A stretch of DNA of 64,000 nucleotides from Ianthella basta (GCA_964019415.1 OZ025875.1:1316001-1380000), one strand, 5' to 3'. Positions 42,701 to 60,089 are shown, numbered from the stretch's first letter. Notes: generated by a model not told the origin, from the letters alone. Program-made: numbers and translations.

Positions 42701-43873
42701 TCAACTTGATGGATGACTGAAGTCAGCCCTTGGCCGAGTTTACCTAGGCAAGAAAAGTTCAGAATACTGAATGCACATACCCACCCACTCCCACACACAC
42801 AGTGCATCGCACACATACATCTACACTACATATATGTAAATGCACCACACACTCACACCATCACAATGCACCACTCACCCACACTCACAATGCACCACAC
42901 TCACACACTCACAATGCACCACACACACTCACAATGCACCACTCACCCACACACTCACAATGCACCACACTCACACACTCACAATGCACCACTCACCCAC
43001 ACTCACAATGCACCACTCACCCACACACACAATGCACCACACACTCACACTCACACCATCACATACTAATCTCTTCCACTTATGCACCTAGTTTGTCCGC
43101 TGATGCTACAGAACTGACGGAAGACCATAAGCTTTGTCCCCAGCCCCAGCCCCACCCGCCTCCCTGCTCGCTACCACCAGCAGCTGCATCCTCCAGTCTC
43201 TTCATGACCTAGCAGGATGGAAATAGAAGGAAACATTCAGAAGATACAGGGAAACAAACAGGAAGACACATCCAGTGGCTGTATAAGTGTGACCACAAAT
43301 CCCATATGACTCTGGTGCTAAGGGGGACACTGGTGTCAAAGCTGTCCTGTACCACAAACATGCCACATGTACCTCCACTCTCCTGTCCATCTCTTGCTCT
43401 GGAAGGTCGTCCTGCAGTTGCTTGCTTGGCGCAACTTCATGCTGCTCATCTTTGGCAGCAGTGGAAGACTGCCCGGTCTCTTCTTGCTTGGCTTCCACAC
43501 TTTCCTTCACATGCACTTCCTCTGATACTCTTTCCCCGTCAAAACCCTCCTTTACTTTTCCACCTGCACCCCCTTCAGATCCATCCACTTGGACCTCCTG
43601 TGTTGGGCAGGCACCTTCCTTTGCAGAATCATGAACAAGTTGAGGTGTAGGGACAGCTCCTTGCATTGCTTCCCTGTCATTCCTTTCCTTTGGCTCTCTA
43701 CCTGGATCGTCAGAGCCAGTCCCCTCTCCTTCGTCACACCCCACCCCCTCATCAAGCCCCACCCCCATTCCTTCCACCACTTGCTGCTCGTCAAGGCTCC
43801 CACCTTCTCCACTATCCTCAGCTTCACTCTCGGCACTCGCAAACTCATCTTCACTTGCATGCCCACTCGACAT
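35910..43873 (-). CDS. FAM114A: FAM114A (NOXP20-like) protein
   Basis: Fifteen exons on the minus strand: 43873-43373, 43208-43088, 42743-42573, 42250-42099, 41845-41708, 41413-41357, 40933-40891, 40801-40749, 40485-40368, 37219-36945, 36860-36759, 36586-36543, 36381-36312, 36140-36096, 36002-35910; 1983 nt, 660 aa. The N-terminal 165 residues are acidic and low-complexity (MSSGHASEDEFASAESEAED). The conserved body follows: GWGWGWGQSLWSSVSSVASA, GQGLTSVIHQVEEGLG, GLVSTGMDALESVGRKTMDI, AEGDPGLKKKR, LREAKEKAE, LFLDEYQGLAHLEALELL, IPE and a helical C-terminal third ending VQDAFQLLSPVMELRIINHH. Each block matches the vertebrate FAM114A1/A2 order. Vertebrate members associate with Golgi membranes and Rab2; that role is inherited by family only. 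It is longer than human (about 505-563 aa), mainly in the acidic N-terminus. Intron 9 holds a LINE fragment and a minisatellite. Head-to-head with ZMAT2. Confidence 0.95.
36141..36208. repeat. (CA)n minus-strand repeat ending at FAM114A acceptor
   Basis: On the minus strand the CA run ends ACACACAG, directly forming the splice acceptor of the exon starting at 36140. Confidence 0.9.
36688..36758. repeat. (GT)n minus-strand repeat starting at FAM114A donor
   Basis: On the minus strand the exon ending at 36759 (ATACCTGAG) continues GTGTGTGTGT for about 70 bp. Confidence 0.92.
37361..37399 (+). repeat. Isolated unit of the 47-bp minisatellite
   Basis: CACTCCCATTTCATTGATTC and then AGCTACATACGCATTCCCA match the unit of the 39620-40340 array. 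The intervening 2.2 kb (U2-like head and LINE fragment) separates this unit from the main array, as if inserted into it. Confidence 0.75.
37400..37427 (+). other. Isolated U2-like 5' head
   Basis: ATCGCTTCATGG, CTCTTGGC and CAAGATCA resemble the 5' end and stem-loop I of the U2-like genes at 33175-34996 with a few changes. Similarity stops after about 28 nt. The downstream DNA includes a GATCC-TTTG-GGATC hairpin but no U2 features. Confidence 0.6.
37850..39590 (+). mobile_element. Degenerate R2/NeSL-type (RLE) non-LTR retrotransposon fragments
   Basis: An open segment (about 37858-38784) encodes the post-palm region of an R2/NeSL-class element: DWQKLDAIKRFIVPRADHL, HLPKWTKCAFLHTKQSEEGL, AHKARLNNLLPTR, followed by a frame break where the CxxC/H finger should be (DVCTKCSTT in another frame). 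At 39036-39090 there is a reverse-transcriptase block A remnant (VSIAFVDLIDTFDSAP). At 39230-39440 a second, internally deleted copy of the same region appears. At 39490-39575 IIVDVKVCFKSGPQAF resembles the C-terminal end of the restriction-like endonuclease. It is antisense to FAM114A and clearly non-functional. Confidence 0.82.
37858..38784 (+). pseudogene. RT/thumb-region ORF of R2/NeSL-type LINE
   Basis: 308 codons open, without the catalytic RT blocks upstream. The frame is lost at about 38770 just before the zinc-knuckle region; the continuation is in the next frame (QRIKNPPL, then finger remnants). It is a broken 3' portion of a LINE and not a host gene. Confidence 0.8.
39620..40340 (+). 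repeat. 47-bp minisatellite, ~15 copies
   Basis: The unit is ATTCCCAGTCCCATTTCACC followed by GATTTAGCCACATATGCACT and CTCATCC. Variants alternate ACATATGCACTCTTATCC and ACATACGCACTCCCATCC, suggesting a higher-order pattern. It lies in FAM114A intron 9 and runs to within about 30 bp of the donor at 40368. Its open frame is a repeat artefact. Confidence 0.95.
41006..41228. mobile_element. Foldback/MITE-like element in FAM114A intron
   Basis: Two imperfect arms of about 58 bp face each other: left TTTGGACAATTGAGCAC, GAAAGTCACTCTTTGA, AACAATTCAATTCATCGCTAC; right GTAGCATTGAATTGAATCGT, AAAAAGAGACTTTGC, GTGCTCAATCATCCAAA. The central part contains TCATCAGGCATAC and CACCTGACGAAGCCC, also partly complementary. 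No ORF. Long imperfect inverted repeats suggest a non-autonomous DNA element. Confidence 0.65.
41870..42022. repeat. Purine-rich (GGGA/GAGA)n tract in FAM114A intron
   Basis: About 150 bp almost pure purine on the plus strand (GAGAGAGAG, GGGAGGGAGAGGGAGGG). On the transcribed minus strand it forms a long polypyrimidine stretch before the exon starting at 41845. Confidence 0.9.
42838..43065. repeat. ~24-bp CAATGCACCACACTCACACA minisatellite
   Basis: Nine or so degenerate units in FAM114A intron 2. Open frames here are artefacts. Confidence 0.9.
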
Positions 43874-44297
43874 GGCAGCAGTCCAAAGTAATCAACAAAC
43901 TGATCAGCTCCAAATTTGCTGTAACAAATGCGGATACAAGCATATAAGCACGTAGATATAAGGGCTAGTTCACATCGACAGGTGAAACAGTAGTACAATG
44001 TATGGGGAGACACTCTGTTGTTAAATATAGTCCGGGGGGGTCAAGCCGCTATGAAAGGCCCTACTCCTTAATACATTTGCTTCTGATAAACAATTCACTA
44101 AACAACAAAAGGCATATACGCATGAAATGAATTAGCCAGCATCGTAAATACTACAGATACTACAGAGGGTGCGCGTTGAGTCAAGACCAACCTCCAAAAA
44201 CTTGAATATGTTACGCCACTTTTTAGCAACAACATACACAATTTATACACTACATCCGTCGCTGATATGCATATAAAAATAAAGTCGAACCCAGAAA
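43874..44297. promoter_or_regulatory. Bidirectional promoter region FAM114A / ZMAT2
   Basis: The start codons are 424 bp apart, head to head. The stretch includes a GGGGGGG run near 44032 and AT-rich DNA. I see no convincing TATA box or CpG-rich core. Promoter role is inferred from gene arrangement. Confidence 0.4.
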
Positions 44298-44706
44298 ATG
44301 GCGTCTTCAAACGTATGTGCGGCATTCAGGTAGCGTGTTTGAGCCTCTGACGTGTACCTGTGTCCATATTTTGTCCATCAGGAGCCTGCTGCTCACAACG
44401 ACGCCTTCAGGAGAACATGGGACAAGGATGAGTATGCTAAAAGAGCTAGAGACAGAATTCTGAAGGAGAAAGAAGAAGGTAGGGTTAGTAGAATACATAG
44501 TGGTGGTAACACCTTTGAAGCTTAGTGATGCCAATGTGTTGGACGGTAGCTTCAGTGCTCAATGCTATGATATATTGCACCCGTTTCGTTAGGCAAGAGG
44601 AACGTTGAGCCACAAGAGAGGGAGCTCCTTAAAGCAAGGACTGAAACTGTAAGTGTGTGTGTATGGATGCAATGCATTGCGTGGCGATTGTACGTGCGGA
44701 CACACG

Positions 44707-44762
<56 letters not shown>

Positions 44763-47700
44763 CACACACGCACACATGCACACACACACACAAACTCACA
44801 TGCACATGCAAAGCATGAAATTTTCACCATTCCTTTATTCAAAAATGCCCACTGAAGTGAGAAATTCATTAGAATATATTCTTGCGCAAATTTGAGATTA
44901 CCTCTTATATTAGTATTAGTTATACCACGGCACTGAGGCATATATCGATTTTAGACACACGAGGCCCAAGGGCGTACAAAGCCCCAGGGCACATAGAGCC
45001 CCAGGGCACATAGGGTCCCAGGGCGCGCAAAGCCCCAGGGCACATAGGGCCCCAGGGCGCGCAAAGCCCCAGGGCACATAGAGCCCCAGGGCGCGCAAAG
45101 CCCCAGGGCACATAGAGCCCAAGGGCGCGCAAAGCCCAAGGGAGCGTAGCGTCTAAAATTTGTGTACACTGAAGAACCGCAGTATGAGTCATATATACTC
45201 AGTTGCCGGGGCTTTTATTTACCGTTTAGGAGGGATTACAACAAGTCTAGTGAATTCAGGATTCCTCAGCTAGCGTCGGGCTACTTCTGTTTGTACACTG
45301 ATGGTTTCACGGATTATCTTTCCGGACTACACATCGCCAATTGAGCGAAATGCAAAGAGAATTGTTCTACTTAAAGAAATAGCTATCTACTCTAGAGAAG
45401 ACCACTGGAAAGCAGTGCTACACCACCAAGGACGGTTAGCAGCCCTACTGCACGGACTAGATAGCGAGCCTCTCTGCAATTTGGTAAGGTAGAAAGAGAG
45501 TGACCTGCACTTTGACTTCTTTCTTATTAAAGCACACGTGAGTCGGCACAAGAGGTTCCTAGGAGAGGTTTCTTGCCGGTTTCCCACGGTTGACCGCCAA
45601 TTATGCTGTGTGTGTGGTTATCAGTTCACACCTTCCATATATGACTGTGGTATAACAGGATTTAAGAAACCATTTCAAGTATATAGCTTCATATGTCCTG
45701 TTATAGTACCACAGAAGAGGCTTTGATGTGGGATTCAACCACCCGCTGTTGCCCTGGCAACAGAGTATACATGCTATAATACACATGCCTGCATGTGGTG
45801 TCAACACAGACAGACTGTTTTGTGTATTCACAAACCTAATTCACTTATTGCTTGACTTACCGCACTTCTCCCTCAACTTGTCCACTGTCAGGTTGATTTA
45901 AGCTCCAAAGTAGGGAAGACAGTGGTAGTGACCAAGTCTACCCCCAATGCCCAAGGGCCAGGGTGAGTGATGGAAGAGGAAGGGAGAGGAGGAGAGGGAC
46001 TAGGGTTAGTGATGGGAGGGGAAGGGAGAGGAGGAGAGGGACTAGGGTGAGTGATGGGAGGGGAAGGGAGGAGGAGAGGGACTAGGGTGAGGGATGGAAG
46101 AGGAAGGGAGGGGAGGAGAGGGACTAGGGCGAGTGATGGGAGGGGAAGGGAGAGGAGGAGAGGGACTAGGGTGAGTGATGGGAGGGGAAAGGAGAGGAGG
46201 AGAGGGACTAGGGTTAGTGATGGGAGGGGAAGAGAGGGGAGGAGAGGGACTAGGGTGAGTGATGGGAGGGGAAAGGAGAGGAGGAGAGGGACTAGGGTTA
46301 GTGATGGGAGGGGAAGAGAGGGGAGGAGAGGGACTAGGGTGAGTGATGGGAGGGGAGGGGAGGAGAGGGACTAGGTTAGTGATGGGAGGGGAGGGGAGGA
46401 GAGGGACTAGGGTTAGTGATGGGAGGGGGAGGAGAGGGACTAGGGTGAGTGATGGGAGAGGAAGGGAGGGGAGGAGAGGGACTAGGGTGACCAGGTTATT
46501 TGTATTGTTGACATATGCAATGTATTACATACTGGATGTGTGAAGCATGATATTTTCACGAGAATATATTTTTGCGAATACTGAATGCCTCAGAAAATCT
46601 GTGAAACATGGTCCCACAAAAATTAGAGTTTACACGGTACCATTATCGGGTAAAACCCATTTATAGACTAAGCTGCATCATAATCAACTCATAAGACCCA
46701 CTGCTCAAAGTAGCCAGTGCTCACCCATGCTTCACAGATATGCACAGGGTAAAATGATCCTGTTTACCATCCCTGCTTAAAGAGTGTTACCATATTAGTT
46801 TTATTGTTGTCCTCCTTGCCAGCTTCTCCTTTCTCTACCACCCCCTCCCCTCACTGTTATTAACAGGTACTTCTGTGAAGTGTGTGACTGCATTGTGAAG
46901 GATTCTTTGAACTACCTTGATCACATAAATGGAAGGAAACGTGAGCATCCTTAGACGCAACATTCTTACATACTTAATTACAGATTTGATCTCCATCATT
47001 GTAGACATCCATTTTATGCTCATTTTATTCCCATGGAGTTATTTGTCTTTGTTCATCTTCTTCTCTATGCAGATCAGAGGAACCTTGGTATGTCAATGAA
47101 GGTGGAGAAGTCAACATTGGACCAAGTAAAGAAACGATTTGAGTTTAACAAGAAGGCCAAGGAACAGAAAGAGAAGGAGTATGGTGTGTCACTGGTGCTG
47201 GGGGAGGGTACAACGACCAGTATATGTATCAGTCAAGATCTACTGTAAGATGCTGGGAATAACAGCAGGGGGCTACTGAAGTATGAATGATTAGAAGCAG
47301 GGGGCTTTTGATCTCTCCAATCCGAAGCAGAAAACGTGCTCACATGTTCCCTTGCCATTCGTAACATGGCAGGATTGTGACAACATTTGAACACCTGAAC
47401 TTTTGATATAGAGCTGAAGTCGGCTGGTCATTGAACGAAAGGGTCTGTGTTGATTCTACTGGCAGCAATGGCATGGAAGAAACCACAGCTTTCATGGCTG
47501 CTGCCTCAGAAAGTGCTAAATTTCCTTGAGGGAGAACCATGACGATTAGGGGTTGAGGTTAGCCAGGCCTAGGTATGAGATGCAGGCTTTGGTGTGGGCC
47601 AAAGTGGTGTACAGTGTGGTAGGGGATACCAGATGGTGAGGCTAGACGTGGTGGAGAGCAGAGGAGCAAGTTTGGGATGTGCCTTTTATTGTTTCAAGGG

Positions 47701-49134
47701 GATTATTTGGAGTAGAAGCAGATGCCTACATGTCTGGGAGAATGATGAATAGGGCATAGAAAGGCAACAATTAAGAAGAGGAGTTGCTTCAGGTATTCAA
47801 GTCAGGGAGTGTCTCTTGAGATAAGGACTTGGGAATTTTAGTTCTTGTGATTGTATCAAGTGTTCCTCGATTAGGGAGTAGAATGCTACCATGTGCTACG
47901 TGTTTGTGGTTGCTTTTTACTGCAGATTATGAGCAAAGGATGAAGGAACTGAGAGCTGAGGTATGTGGGAAGGGCCACAGTGCTCTATCTGTGCTGTGTA
48001 GTGATTGTACTGTACTGTACACGTGCACACATCAAGAGACTCTCTGTGACACATCATGCTGCGTCTTGTAGCTAGTTGTTTAGTACTGGGATGTGTTCAC
48101 AGTTGGGATTATAATGCACACTTGATGCACATTGGAACTTTCACGATGATGGTCATTGAGTTTGTTCTTCTGATGAATGCACCTCCAACCGAACTTCACT
48201 GCCCGAGGTGGTTTTTACTTCAAGGAGGGGATGAAGGTAAACATGCTTATGTGGGCAGGAAAAGGGGGTGCGGGAATACATGCAGAATCAGCATGTGTGT
48301 AGCTCCAGCCAATCCTAGGACCAGGGACAATCTGTGAAAATATACACAAAATTGCTCAATCCATAAATTTTTGTGGTACAAAGACTTAGGTCTATACAAA
48401 GTGCCATTTTCTATCCTTGATATTCAATGTGGCAGCAGTATCTGTTTGTGTTCTATGCGCAGGTAGTTTTCAATGTAGTGTGGGACAGATTACAAATGCC
48501 CCTGACTGTCCCTACTTGGTTCACATACGTACGTAGTTGCATTGGTAGTGCGTATAATACCTACTGTTATTGTATTGCATCATGAGACATGTGACCTGCA
48601 GTTACATGTCCTGCATGTGACCTACATGTGATGTACATGTGTTCTGCATGTGATCTCCATGTGACCTGCATGTGATGTACATGTGACCTGCATGTGATCT
48701 CCATGTGACCTGCATGTGATGTACATGTAATATGCATGTGATGTACATGTGACCTGCATGTGATCTCCATGTGATATACATGTGACCTGCATGTGATGTA
48801 CATGTAATATGCATGTGATGTACATGTGACCTGCATGTGATCTCCATGTGATATACATGTGTCCTGCATGTGATGTACATGTAACGTGCATGTGATGGAC
48901 ATGTGACCTGCATGTGATGGACATGTGACCTGCATGTGATGGACATGTGACCTGCATGCATAGGAGGCAGCATTTCAGGAGTACAGGAGAGACAAGCGGA
49001 AGGAAAGGAAGCGCCGGCAGAGGGGTGAAGGCAAAGAAGAAGATGACATAGACGACCTTGACAGTGGAGTGGATCCTGAAATGGCAGCCATGATGGGGTT
49101 CAGTGGGTTTGGAGGAGCCAAAAGGACATGCTGA
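44298..49134 (+). CDS. ZMAT2: Zinc finger matrin-type protein 2 (Snu23 homologue)
   Basis: Eight exons: 44298-44312, 44382-44478, 44593-44648, 45892-45962, 46867-46940, 47073-47183, 47926-47960, 48964-49134; 630 nt, 209 aa (human 199). Order of features: N-terminal FRRTWDKDEYAKRARDR, basic KRNVEPQERELLKAR, VDLSSKVGKTVVVTKSTP, the U1-type C2H2 finger YFCEVCDCIVKDSLNYLDHI with NGRKHQRNLGMSM, STLDQVKKRFEFNKK, MKELRAE and the acidic C-terminus ending MAAMMGFSGFGGAKRTC (human MAAVMGFSGFG). It is the orthologue of yeast Snu23, a component of the U4/U6.U5 tri-snRNP acting in spliceosome activation in the nucleus. Exon 1 is only 15 nt. All phases join. Introns 3, 4 and 7 each contain a separate minisatellite. 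Confidence 0.96.
44702..44790 (+). repeat. (CA)n microsatellite in ZMAT2 intron 3
   Basis: CA run with CG interruptions. Confidence 0.92.
44960..45152 (+). repeat. 17-bp/34-bp minisatellite in ZMAT2 intron 3
   Basis: Alternating 17-mers CCCCAGGGCACATAGAG and CCCCAGGGCGCGCAAAG, about 11 units, forming a 34-bp higher-order repeat. Because neither 17 nor 34 is a multiple of three, all three minus-strand frames read similar Ala/Leu/Gly/Pro-rich peptides; these are artefacts. Confidence 0.93.
45153..45891 (+). other. Remainder of ZMAT2 intron 3, with a 16-bp hairpin
   Basis: CTGTGGTATAACAGGA at 45645-45660 is mirrored by TCCTGTTATAGTACCACAG at 45696-45714, with about 35 nt between. An open frame at 45301-45492 has no recognisable relative. 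Confidence 0.5.
45963..46490 (+). repeat. ~41-44-bp purine-rich minisatellite, ~12 copies
   Basis: The unit is GTGATGGGAGGGGAAGGGAG, AGGAGGAGAGGGACTAGGGT. It starts at the donor of the ZMAT2 exon ending at 45962 (GTGAGTGATGG), so the first unit includes the splice site. Confidence 0.95.
48590..48963 (+). repeat. CATGTGACCTGCATGTGATG minisatellite in ZMAT2 intron 7
   Basis: About 18 units of roughly 20-22 bp with variants GATGTACATGT, GATCTCCATGTGA and GATATACATGT. It ends directly at the acceptor CATAG of the last exon. It resembles the reverse complement of the repeat in the last JADE intron (29207-29400). Confidence 0.93.
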
Positions 49135-51599
49135 CTCACATACACATACACTTTCTTTGATCTTGCATTGTACATGTGTTGGTATGCATGTGGCATATGT
49201 GTTACACATGGCATGTCTTATATACCATATGGCCAGAAATTTTGGCAGATTAAGTACTCAAATTGTGCACGGTGTTTGGTGACTTGGGCAGTTGTGTAAA
49301 CTTTATAATATGCCATAATGATATTACATAAACAATTTGGCAGGTGGAAATAAGTTACTGTAATGTTGGCGGATCCAGATTGTTCTCAAACTGCCAAGTT
49401 CTCAGCTAAATTTTCAGCCATAACTGAAGCTAGCCCTCACAGTTCATGTGTTGCATTGGTGTAATGGCGATATAGCTCCTGAAGCAAAAGGGATTTCACT
49501 TTACATGTACAGCAGGTGTCTCAAATGTGTGCATATCCTTTTTCCATGACAAATTTAAAGTATATACCTGCACGTGTGAAATTTGCATGCAGTGATTTCT
49601 TTGGTAACCATAGCAACAGGATAAATGGCAGCTGCAGTGTACACCACAATATTATAGCCGTGTATAGCACAGTTGTATGTTATGTGTGTGCTGTGAGTGC
49701 CACTTGGTATACTGTCAAGACTACATAATTATGTATACGTATATCTGGATAGATATAGCCACCACCACATGTGCTAGTAGAGTATCTGCGCTAGTTGGTC
49801 ATAGAAAAAGACCACCGGTGCAAGTTACAGTGGCCCCGGGCCAGCACAAGCACCATTCAATCTGTATATAGATATATGTAAGAGATCATCTCTTATCTCT
49901 TTAATATGTAGCTACTCTTGATATGTACATTGACAGTGATGTACGTATGTAGTGGTGGTGTCAACTGACGTGGCTGCCATGTTCTGTAGCCCTGACAACC
50001 ACAACAGCATAATTAAATATAGAAATGGTGCAGTGACTTCATAGCTATCCAATTGGGTACCATGGACACGGCAACCGTGCAACATCAGTTTAAAGTGTAG
50101 TTCAATAGCCCTACAGGCAGCTGCAGCAGTTTGCAGTGACTTCACACTGGATACTCCAGACTCAGTGACTATACATGGTAGTAGGTGTTAATTAATCACA
50201 TGCTGTAGCCTTAGGCATACAACAGCAGAACGGATCTGTGATATCATGCCCACTGGGTACAGTAGGCACAGTGATATCATATCCACAGCTGGGTACAGTA
50301 GGCACAGTGATATCATGTCACTGGGTACAGTAGAAACAGTGATATCATATCCACAGCTGGGTACAGTAGGCACAGTGATATCATGTCACTGGGTACAGTA
50401 GAAACAGTGATATCATATACACAGCTGGGTACAGTAGGCACAGTGATATCATGTCACTGGGTACAGTAGGCACAGTGATATCATGTCACTGGGTACAGTA
50501 GAAACAGTGATATCATGCCCACTGGGTACTGTAGACACAGTGACTGTGCAGTAGGATTTTTTGTGGCAGCCATGCTCAGTTGCCTAGTCAACCAAAACAA
50601 TAGAAAACAGAGTTGTGGCTTCATTTAAAATGAATTTGCTGCCTAAGAAATGGTTGCCATGTAGACCCTGTAACCATTGGCAACCAGACACTATACAGAC
50701 AGAACAATTGCGTGCACTATCTGCTAGTGCGTCTGCCATGTTGAATTTAAACCCTTAGCAATCACACAGTAAAAATAAACAGTGACCTCACATGCACCAG
50801 GAGTTCGTGCTCAATGGCTGCCTGTTCACTGTTACTATGGGGGGCAACCATACAGTGCAGAAGGATGACATGTGCAGGGAGATGGTTGTCAAGCATTGTC
50901 ATGCCACAGTTGCAGTGCCAGGTAACTGACCTTCAAGTCAATGTAAACAGAACTCGTAGTAAGGTCCATGCTAGAGCTCCTGGGAAGCCACTCAGCAGGC
51001 AAAGAAAGTTGAAACCACAAAGCTGTTCAAGTGCACCTCTAACTTCATTCTGCTTGAGAGATAGCTTTATTCAGAGCACGATTACTGCATTATCTTCCAA
51101 ATACTAGCACTGTGGTCCAGTAATGGATGGTGTGACTGGCGTAATAGTACCTATCGCCATCACATTATGCACAGCCGTTACCCATGGATGAATGTGCAAG
51201 CAAGCATGCATGCAAGCATGAGTGTACGTTGTCAGTGAGGTGGACACATACAGTAAAGGTAAGCTGGGTTAAGCTGGGGCAAACAGAGAAATAAAGCGTA
51301 TTGCAGCATAAAAAGCACTGGTATTGCGCATTGGGCAGTATCACAGACACTGGGGTGGTTTATGAATCCCACTGGTTGCAACATCTCTCAATAGCTCCCT
51401 ATTGCCACACCTTAGCTAACATTATATAGTGAGCTCCCAAGCTGCAAACGTACAGCATCTCTATCACAGTAGTAAAATAGTTAAGTGAAATCGCAGCTCC
51501 TCAGCTCTTGAAGGCTTCGTGACAATTTGCTGAATGCAGGGTTTCCACACTTTGCCCAAACATTCTGTTTTCTCCCTCTTTAGTGTATTAAGTGGGTAA
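49135..51599. other. Intergenic region between ZMAT2 and the unknown minus-strand gene
   Basis: No recognisable coding sequence. AT-rich unique DNA, a minisatellite (50234-50545) and, on the minus strand, an AATAAA-type signal near 51070 that could end the neighbouring gene. Confidence 0.5.
50234..50545 (+). repeat. CACTGGGTACAGTAGGCACAGTGATATCAT minisatellite
   Basis: About nine units of two alternating types (ATGTCACTGGGTACAGTA and ATATCCACAGCTGGGTACAG), unit roughly 30-37 bp. GATATC recurs in each. Confidence 0.9.
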
Positions 51600-51881
51600 T
51601 TACTGTTGTGCAAACACTATCATGTGTGTACACATACGTACCCACACCTGTCTCCAAAAGTGCAAGTACATCACTTTAATCTCTGGTGCTAAAACTAATT
51701 TGTATGCAGCTAACATACACAAGACTGTATATTTAAGAGTCTTAAACTTCTGCCTGTTTTGGTGAATGAAATCCAGTAATGAAAATACAAGAAAAATTCA
51801 TGCTGATAAAAAATGATTGTACACTTCCCCGGTGTGTCGTGTAATGAAAATGTCAGAGTTATCTATGCTATGTGTTATTAC

Positions 51882-55224
<3,343 letters not shown>

Positions 55225-58200
55225 CTACAAGAGTAGATTAACACACGAAGTACATTAAAGCAAAGAGTCAAAAGAACATTAAAGCTATGTACGAATTACA
55301 CAAATATACATCAAAGCTCTTAAACAGAAGACAAATAAACATCAAAGCTGAATATCATTAAATGGTTCCCTCAATAGAGAATCTTGCAATAAACATGTCA
55401 TTGATACCTGATGATTCTGAATCACTATCCAATACATGCTAACAGTAGACTGTGCATGTATGTACGTACATATGTATTCAATCATCCAATACATGCTAAC
55501 AGTAGACTGTGCATGTATGTATGTACGTATGTATGTATTCAATCATCCAATACATGCTAACAGTAGACTGTGCACGTATGTATGTAGGTATGTATTCAGT
55601 GAGGCCAGGATGAGTGTTGGGCATTGCTTGTGCCCTCAAGAAATGTGTCACAAAGAGCTACGCATCTCTTTATCAGTCTGAGTGGACTAATAAGTTGACA
55701 CATCAGAAGGGTACTAGGGTTTCACAGTGTCTGCGTAAGCAATTACATGAGCCTAAACAGAAGTTCACTGAAAAGACAACTGCACAGGTATTCCTACGCA
55801 TAAGGATGCATGAGGCTATTCAAGTAGTGAATGTATGTATATGACACACACAGCTATACCGTACATTCACAAACGTAATGCAGTAGCAATGAACAGCAAT
55901 AAGCACACAGACACTGTTCTCACATACACGAACAGTTTGAGTGGATCTATTCTGCTAGATAAGGGTTAAAACAGTCTCTGATTGAAGTGAAAGGACTTTA
56001 GCCCTTAGTTAAATGGTGAAACAATTTCATCAGCCACACAAGTGATTATTGCATCATTATCTATTATTCCACACCCGTGTCTGTTTTAATTGAGCACAGC
56101 CATTGTAGATCGACTAAGAAACCTACAGTTTGAGCACACGTTGCATTTTGAGAAAAAGGATTGTGAGAGGATGTAAGTCTTCCTTACCAAGAGTACTGAC
56201 AGAGGCCGATAAAGCAAGCTGCAATTCAACACAGAGGCCACCATGCAGAGGATGTTATTGGGCTGTGTGTTGGGCTTGGCCTGTCATAGCTATTATTTTG
56301 TGAACAGGGGGGGGGGGGGGGGGTGAGGTGAGTGGATAGATGCGACCACTTGCATTCACACGGACACACCCTAAACACAGCCTGGAGTGCCCATCTGTAG
56401 TTGGAGCAGTCAACTGTGAGTGTGTAGCTGTATACCCAACAGTACTATCCTAGTCAAATAATTGAATGACAAAAGGCAATGAGATTAGTTAACTGATGAA
56501 TATACATTGATTGCCTCACTCAGAAAATGGAAACTTGTCACAGTTGCAAGAATGTGGGAAAGGTGGAACAAATTGCTATTAAAATTTAACCATTACCACA
56601 CAAAACCAATCTTTACAGTGGATAACCTTGTAATCAATCCCAAACCATGGCCAGTCATAACCTAGGATAGAGATACTGTTATCACATCACCTAGTCTGTA
56701 ACCTAGGCAACGACTGCCCACAGCTTGGGAACATTCGCAGGATTACACAGATCCACTGTAACAGTGAGGGAAATTCAATTAGCACTTTTAATGTTTGATG
56801 AGCACACACCTATACTACACAGTACAGCCTGCTGACACCAGACTCGGGCACAATGCACTGATTCCAGTGACAGCAGGCAGCACCCTACATGGAATGGAAG
56901 GCAAACCACCTAACAGGTGTTTAACAGACTGCATGTGGAGCAGGTTACAACCGGTTCAAGCCAGTCAGTGATGGTCTGGAGACAATGTATGTGTCTGCAA
57001 ACATGTGTCTTTATGCTGACCTGGGCTGAATCAAACTCTCTCTTGTTAGGAAGCTCACCCCACCACCGACGAACTATATAGAACAACACTGACGAACTAT
57101 TGTGTTGGACAATATGCTATAGCTAAACAACATAAATATGTAGTCAAAACACTTGTTCCCTTCGGACTTGCACTCATCTGTACTTGGAAAAGAATGTAAT
57201 CTACCAGCCCCTTCATTCCCCAGTGCTGATATTGACACTAGTCACCTCATTCACTTGTCTTCCTTGGCTGCATGTGTATCCTCAGGTTCTCTATCGGGAA
57301 ACTAAAGGAGCCTGAATGGTGAGGAATGAGCCCAATTGAAGCCCTCACAATGAATGGTAGGATGACCTTCGAAGCAATCTGAACTGATGTCACTAACATT
57401 CTATATCAGCACCAACCACATCAACACAAGATTGGTGATCCATAGAAAACCATCCAATGCTTTCTTAAACATTCCACATGGCAGGTGCATGGCTACAACA
57501 GCCACTCAAGATCATTGTGTTTACAGAACTAAGTGTTGGGGACATACATTCAGTGGAAGATAGCTACCTACGGTATGTTCTCAGTATGTAATCACAGCTG
57601 CCTCTATCACCAGTCACTGTGTGACAACAGTATTTGAGAAATACTGATTGTTACACAATCTACTAAGAATTATATGTGATAGTCAACTGTAGTCAATGTA
57701 TAATGTAGCCACCTCTCTATAACAGCCATGCTTCTAGCCCGAAATGCGCATAAAGCACATTACAGTCTACCTCTGTAATGAAGCCACTTCTCCATAAGGC
57801 CAGTTATAACTGGCCCATAGGTGGTTGTATTAGACAGGTTTCACAGAGTGAGTGATGAGTACACTTATACGTCTTCTCCATTTCGTACAGTACATGAACA
57901 GGCATAGCATTTCTCCAGCCGAGGGAAGTAGCTCCACCAAATATATAGCGGTAGGGGAACCAAGGCCAAATCATAATGGCAACCACTACCATGCAGGATT
58001 GGGAGCGTGGTTGATGTGTGCAAACACACATAACCGTTAGAAGACACAAACCTGTCTGCAGTGAACTCGATAAATACTGCACAGCTCAGATCAAATGCAG
58101 TTTTAATGCGAGCACTTGTGAAATGCGTGCATACTGTTTGCGCTCTCTACTCTTCCTCAAATGGATTACATGTGTACTCAAGGGTGCAAGCTTAAGGCAG
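55225..58200. other. Non-coding stretch right of the unknown gene
   Basis: Probably intron or upstream DNA of the minus-strand gene. It contains three ~65-bp repeats at 55428-55600 (CCAATACATGCTAACAGTAG then a GTATGTATGTA tract) and a poly-G run at about 56309-56323. No exon could be supported. Confidence 0.45.
55428..55600 (+). repeat. ~65-bp tandem repeat, three copies
   Basis: Each unit reads CCAATACATGCTAACAGTAG, ACTGTGCATGTATGT and a variable TATG/TACG tract ending ATTCAATCAT. Confidence 0.9.

Positions 58201-60089
<1,889 letters not shown>

Noticed and set aside
44916..45192. Ala/Leu/Gly/Pro-rich minus-strand frames in ZMAT2 intron 3
   Set aside because: A 17-bp repeat read in three frames; no independent evidence.
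45951..46543. Gly/Arg-rich open frames in ZMAT2 intron 4
   Set aside because: Purine-rich minisatellite artefact within an intron of a well-supported gene.
48056..48337. 93-aa open frame in ZMAT2 intron 7
   Set aside because: No splice context or family resemblance, and it lies wholly inside an intron of the same-strand gene.
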